Source: an uncultured Oscillospiraceae bacterium
Lineage (GTDB): Bacteria > Bacillota > Clostridia > Oscillospirales > Acutalibacteraceae
DNA: 7,787 nt
Reading direction: 5' to 3'
Assembly (NCBI GenBank): GCA_900543215.1
Contig: UQQR01000049.1
Coordinates: forward strand, 1-7,787
Every line of letters begins with the position of its first letter. Position 1 is the stretch's first letter. A model generated the notes under the pieces. The model worked only from the letters and a program-made list of their open reading frames with translations, ran no database searches and had not been told where the DNA came from. Positions 6,357 through 7,787 of this stretch are shown one piece after another. The translations under genes and the position numbers were made by a program.

Positions 6357-7682
6357 TCCGTAACGGTCTCTCCCGCAAACGCTGCTAATAAAAACATATC
6401 GTGTAGCAGCAACACCGGTGTTGCAAGGGTCAACCCCGACAGCGGCTATGTCACGGCACAGGGCGCAGGCACGGCAATAATAACCGCAACCGCGCAGGAC
6501 GGCAGTGGAAAGTATGCAGAGTGCAGAGTTACGGTCAATCCACCGGTAGCGGTTACAGGTATTGAGGTTTGCCCGACAAGTCTTACAATGAATGTGGGTG
6601 ATGTCGAGTATCTCTGCACAACAATTATACCGTATAACGCAACCAATCAGTCGGTAACATGGTGCAGCAGCAATGAAAATGTCGCAACGGTAGGAATACA
6701 CAGCGGCAGAATCACCGCAAAGCGTGCGGGAACGGCAACTATCACCGCAACTACGGCTGACGGCGGGTATCAGGCAAATTGTACTCTTACGGTAATCATT
6801 GATACTGTCACTATAAAAAAAGACGGTGCATTTAACAAGGTTGTATTTAACAAAACAGGAAAAGTATGGCGTTGTATAAACCGGGATATGATTTTTGATG
6901 AAGAAAATATGAATAATACTTTTTTAATTCAAAGATCAAATCACAATTTTTTTACATACTACAATGAAAATGATCCGCCTCTGTCTAATACAACCCCAAA
7001 AGAATATACCGACGAGGAAATTAAGTTGTTATATGCGATTGATCCTCATGGTGTTGCACACTATATCCAAAGGTTTGCAGCGGAAATAGACGGTGATTTA
7101 GAAGATATTGTGCAATATAAAGACAGGATTTTTAGATTACTATTTAACCGCGAACCAAAATACTTTGCTAGAACGATAGATGGAGTTTGGTACAGGGTTG
7201 ATACTTATGAAGAAATTAATGATGTTCTGTCAGAATCAGAAGCATATTTTGGTATGCACCCAATATATGATTGGCATACTTTTTTTGAAATATTGGGAGT
7301 CTGCTCCTCTATTTTAAATGTTGTATTCTTGACGAATTTCTTCACATCGACTGTTGCAGGTGTTATTATTAAGCGTGTTGTTACCACAGGTCTTCTCGTT
7401 GCTTCTGGAATAGAGTCGGTATTGAGAAATGAATTTGCAGACTATACTCCTGGTGATGCTTTTGAAGCGGCTATAGAGAACACCTTACCTGATTGGGCAG
7501 CTGCATATGTCTCATTATATGAAAGTATAGATGATTTGGCAGACGCAATGACATTGAATTTGAATTACAATAAAGAAATTATAGACTATTGTGCATGTCA
7601 TACAGTATATAATGTTTTATTTGAAATGAAGAATGGAAGCACATATAAATTAAAAGATGTCTGTGATATGATGGGTGAATAA
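6357..7682 (+). pseudogene. 5'-truncated Big2 (Ig-like) protein with unassigned C-terminal module
   Basis: The frame is open from 6240 to 7682, but there is no ATG, GTG or TTG before ATG 6588, which lies inside the second Ig-like domain and has no ribosome binding site. Protein-like sequence begins near 6357 in mid-domain (VTVSPANAANKNISC), so the signal peptide and the first half of a Big2 domain are missing. Big2 remnant 1 ends near 6542; Big2 domain 2 runs from about 6546 to 6800 (VTGIEVCPTSLTMNVG ... AGTATITATTADGGYQANC). In both, the usual Trp of the WSSS motif region is altered or followed by Cys (ISCSS, TWCSS). The rest, AT-rich, reads EEIKLLYAIDPHGVAHYIQR, then YKDRIFRLLFNREPKYFART, DGVWYRV and LSESEAYFGMHPIYDW, then a long hydrophobic stretch (about 7270-7410) and a mixed tail ending CDMMGE. 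I cannot name this module. The downstream frame is unbroken, so the loss looks recent or the module is kept as a silent cassette. An internal start at 6588 would give 364 residues without export signal. Confidence 0.75.
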
Positions 7683-7689
7683 TTAAAAG

Positions 7690-7720
7690 GTAACCGCACA
7701 TGGATTTCATGTGCGGTTAC
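7690..7720 (+). terminator. Perfect 13-pair inverted repeat after the Big2 frame
   Basis: GTAACCGCACATG (7690-7702) pairs perfectly with CATGTGCGGTTAC (7708-7720) around a GATTT loop, 8 bases after the stop. The bases that follow (TGTATAAC) lack a T-run, so it would be a weak intrinsic terminator and might serve instead as an mRNA-stabilising or bidirectional structure. On the opposite strand the 3' flank is CTTTTAATT, with only four T residues. Confidence 0.55.
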
Positions 7721-7733
7721 TGTATAACGAAAA

Positions 7734-7787
7734 GAGACCATCCCAAATATTGTGTAAACCTCCAATGTGGTGTAAAATAGAAAGAAC
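7734..7787. mobile_element. Probable terminus of an IS256-family insertion sequence, cut by window end
   Basis: GAGACCATCCCAAATATTG, running on into TGTAAAC to about 7759, resembles IS256-family terminal inverted repeats, whose inner part commonly contains ATTGTGTAAA. A second related string, TGGTGTAAAATAG, follows at 7769-7781. No transposase is in the window because the element would continue past 7787. The match is from memory of the family pattern, and the far inverted repeat and target duplication cannot be seen. Confidence 0.42.

Noticed and set aside
1..7787. CRISPR array, tRNA, rRNA or riboswitch
   Set aside because: No regularly spaced direct repeats, cloverleaf-like sequence, rRNA motif or recognisable aptamer was seen by eye on either strand.

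Overview
The window looks like an accessory region from a low-GC, Gram-positive gut-type Clostridia genome (Ruminococcus/Oscillospiraceae-like). The signs are strong GGAGG-type ribosome binding sites, intrinsic terminators with T-runs, an AT-rich coding bias with sharp GC-richer islands, and proteins of kinds common in such bacteria (S8 protease with PPC domains, DNRLRE, Big2 Ig-like, lipobox lipoprotein). This assignment is an inference; there is no rRNA, tRNA or housekeeping gene. All supported genes are on the + strand.

Layout. 2-2074: a subtilisin-type (S8) serine protease, cut by the window start, with an intact Asp/His/Asn/Ser set, two PPC-like beta domains and a C-terminal module of about 165 residues that I do not recognise. 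2103-2432: a small membrane-anchored protein with a BamE/SmpA-like motif. 2470-2550: an intrinsic terminator, then a second hairpin. 2597-3727: a DNRLRE-domain protein with no signal peptide. 3728-3985: a scar-like stretch with a doubtful 71-codon frame. 3986-5251: a 421-residue protein with a GC-rich N-terminal part joined to an AT-rich C-terminal part. 5299-5658: a zinc-ribbon membrane protein with a TTG start. 5843-6169: a lipoprotein clearly paralogous to the one at 2103-2432, with its own candidate promoter. 6241-6334: a terminator plus hairpin pair laid out like the first. 6357-7682: a Big2-domain protein that begins in the middle of an Ig-like domain and has no start codon. 7690-7720: a perfect inverted repeat. 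7734 to the end: probably the terminus of an IS256-family insertion sequence.

Reading the locus as a whole: three large proteins end in different, AT-rich, partly hydrophobic C-terminal modules. Two of them (421-residue and Big2) join these modules to GC-richer shared-type N-terminal domains at abrupt composition breaks. Small membrane or lipoprotein genes follow two of the three. One module is an orphan lacking its 5' end. A duplicated terminator/hairpin unit follows each BamE-like gene. This is the architecture of a modular, recombining cassette island, comparable with polymorphic toxin/immunity or variable secreted-effector loci. Toxicity, immunity and secretion are inferred from layout only; I see no known toxin catalytic motif.
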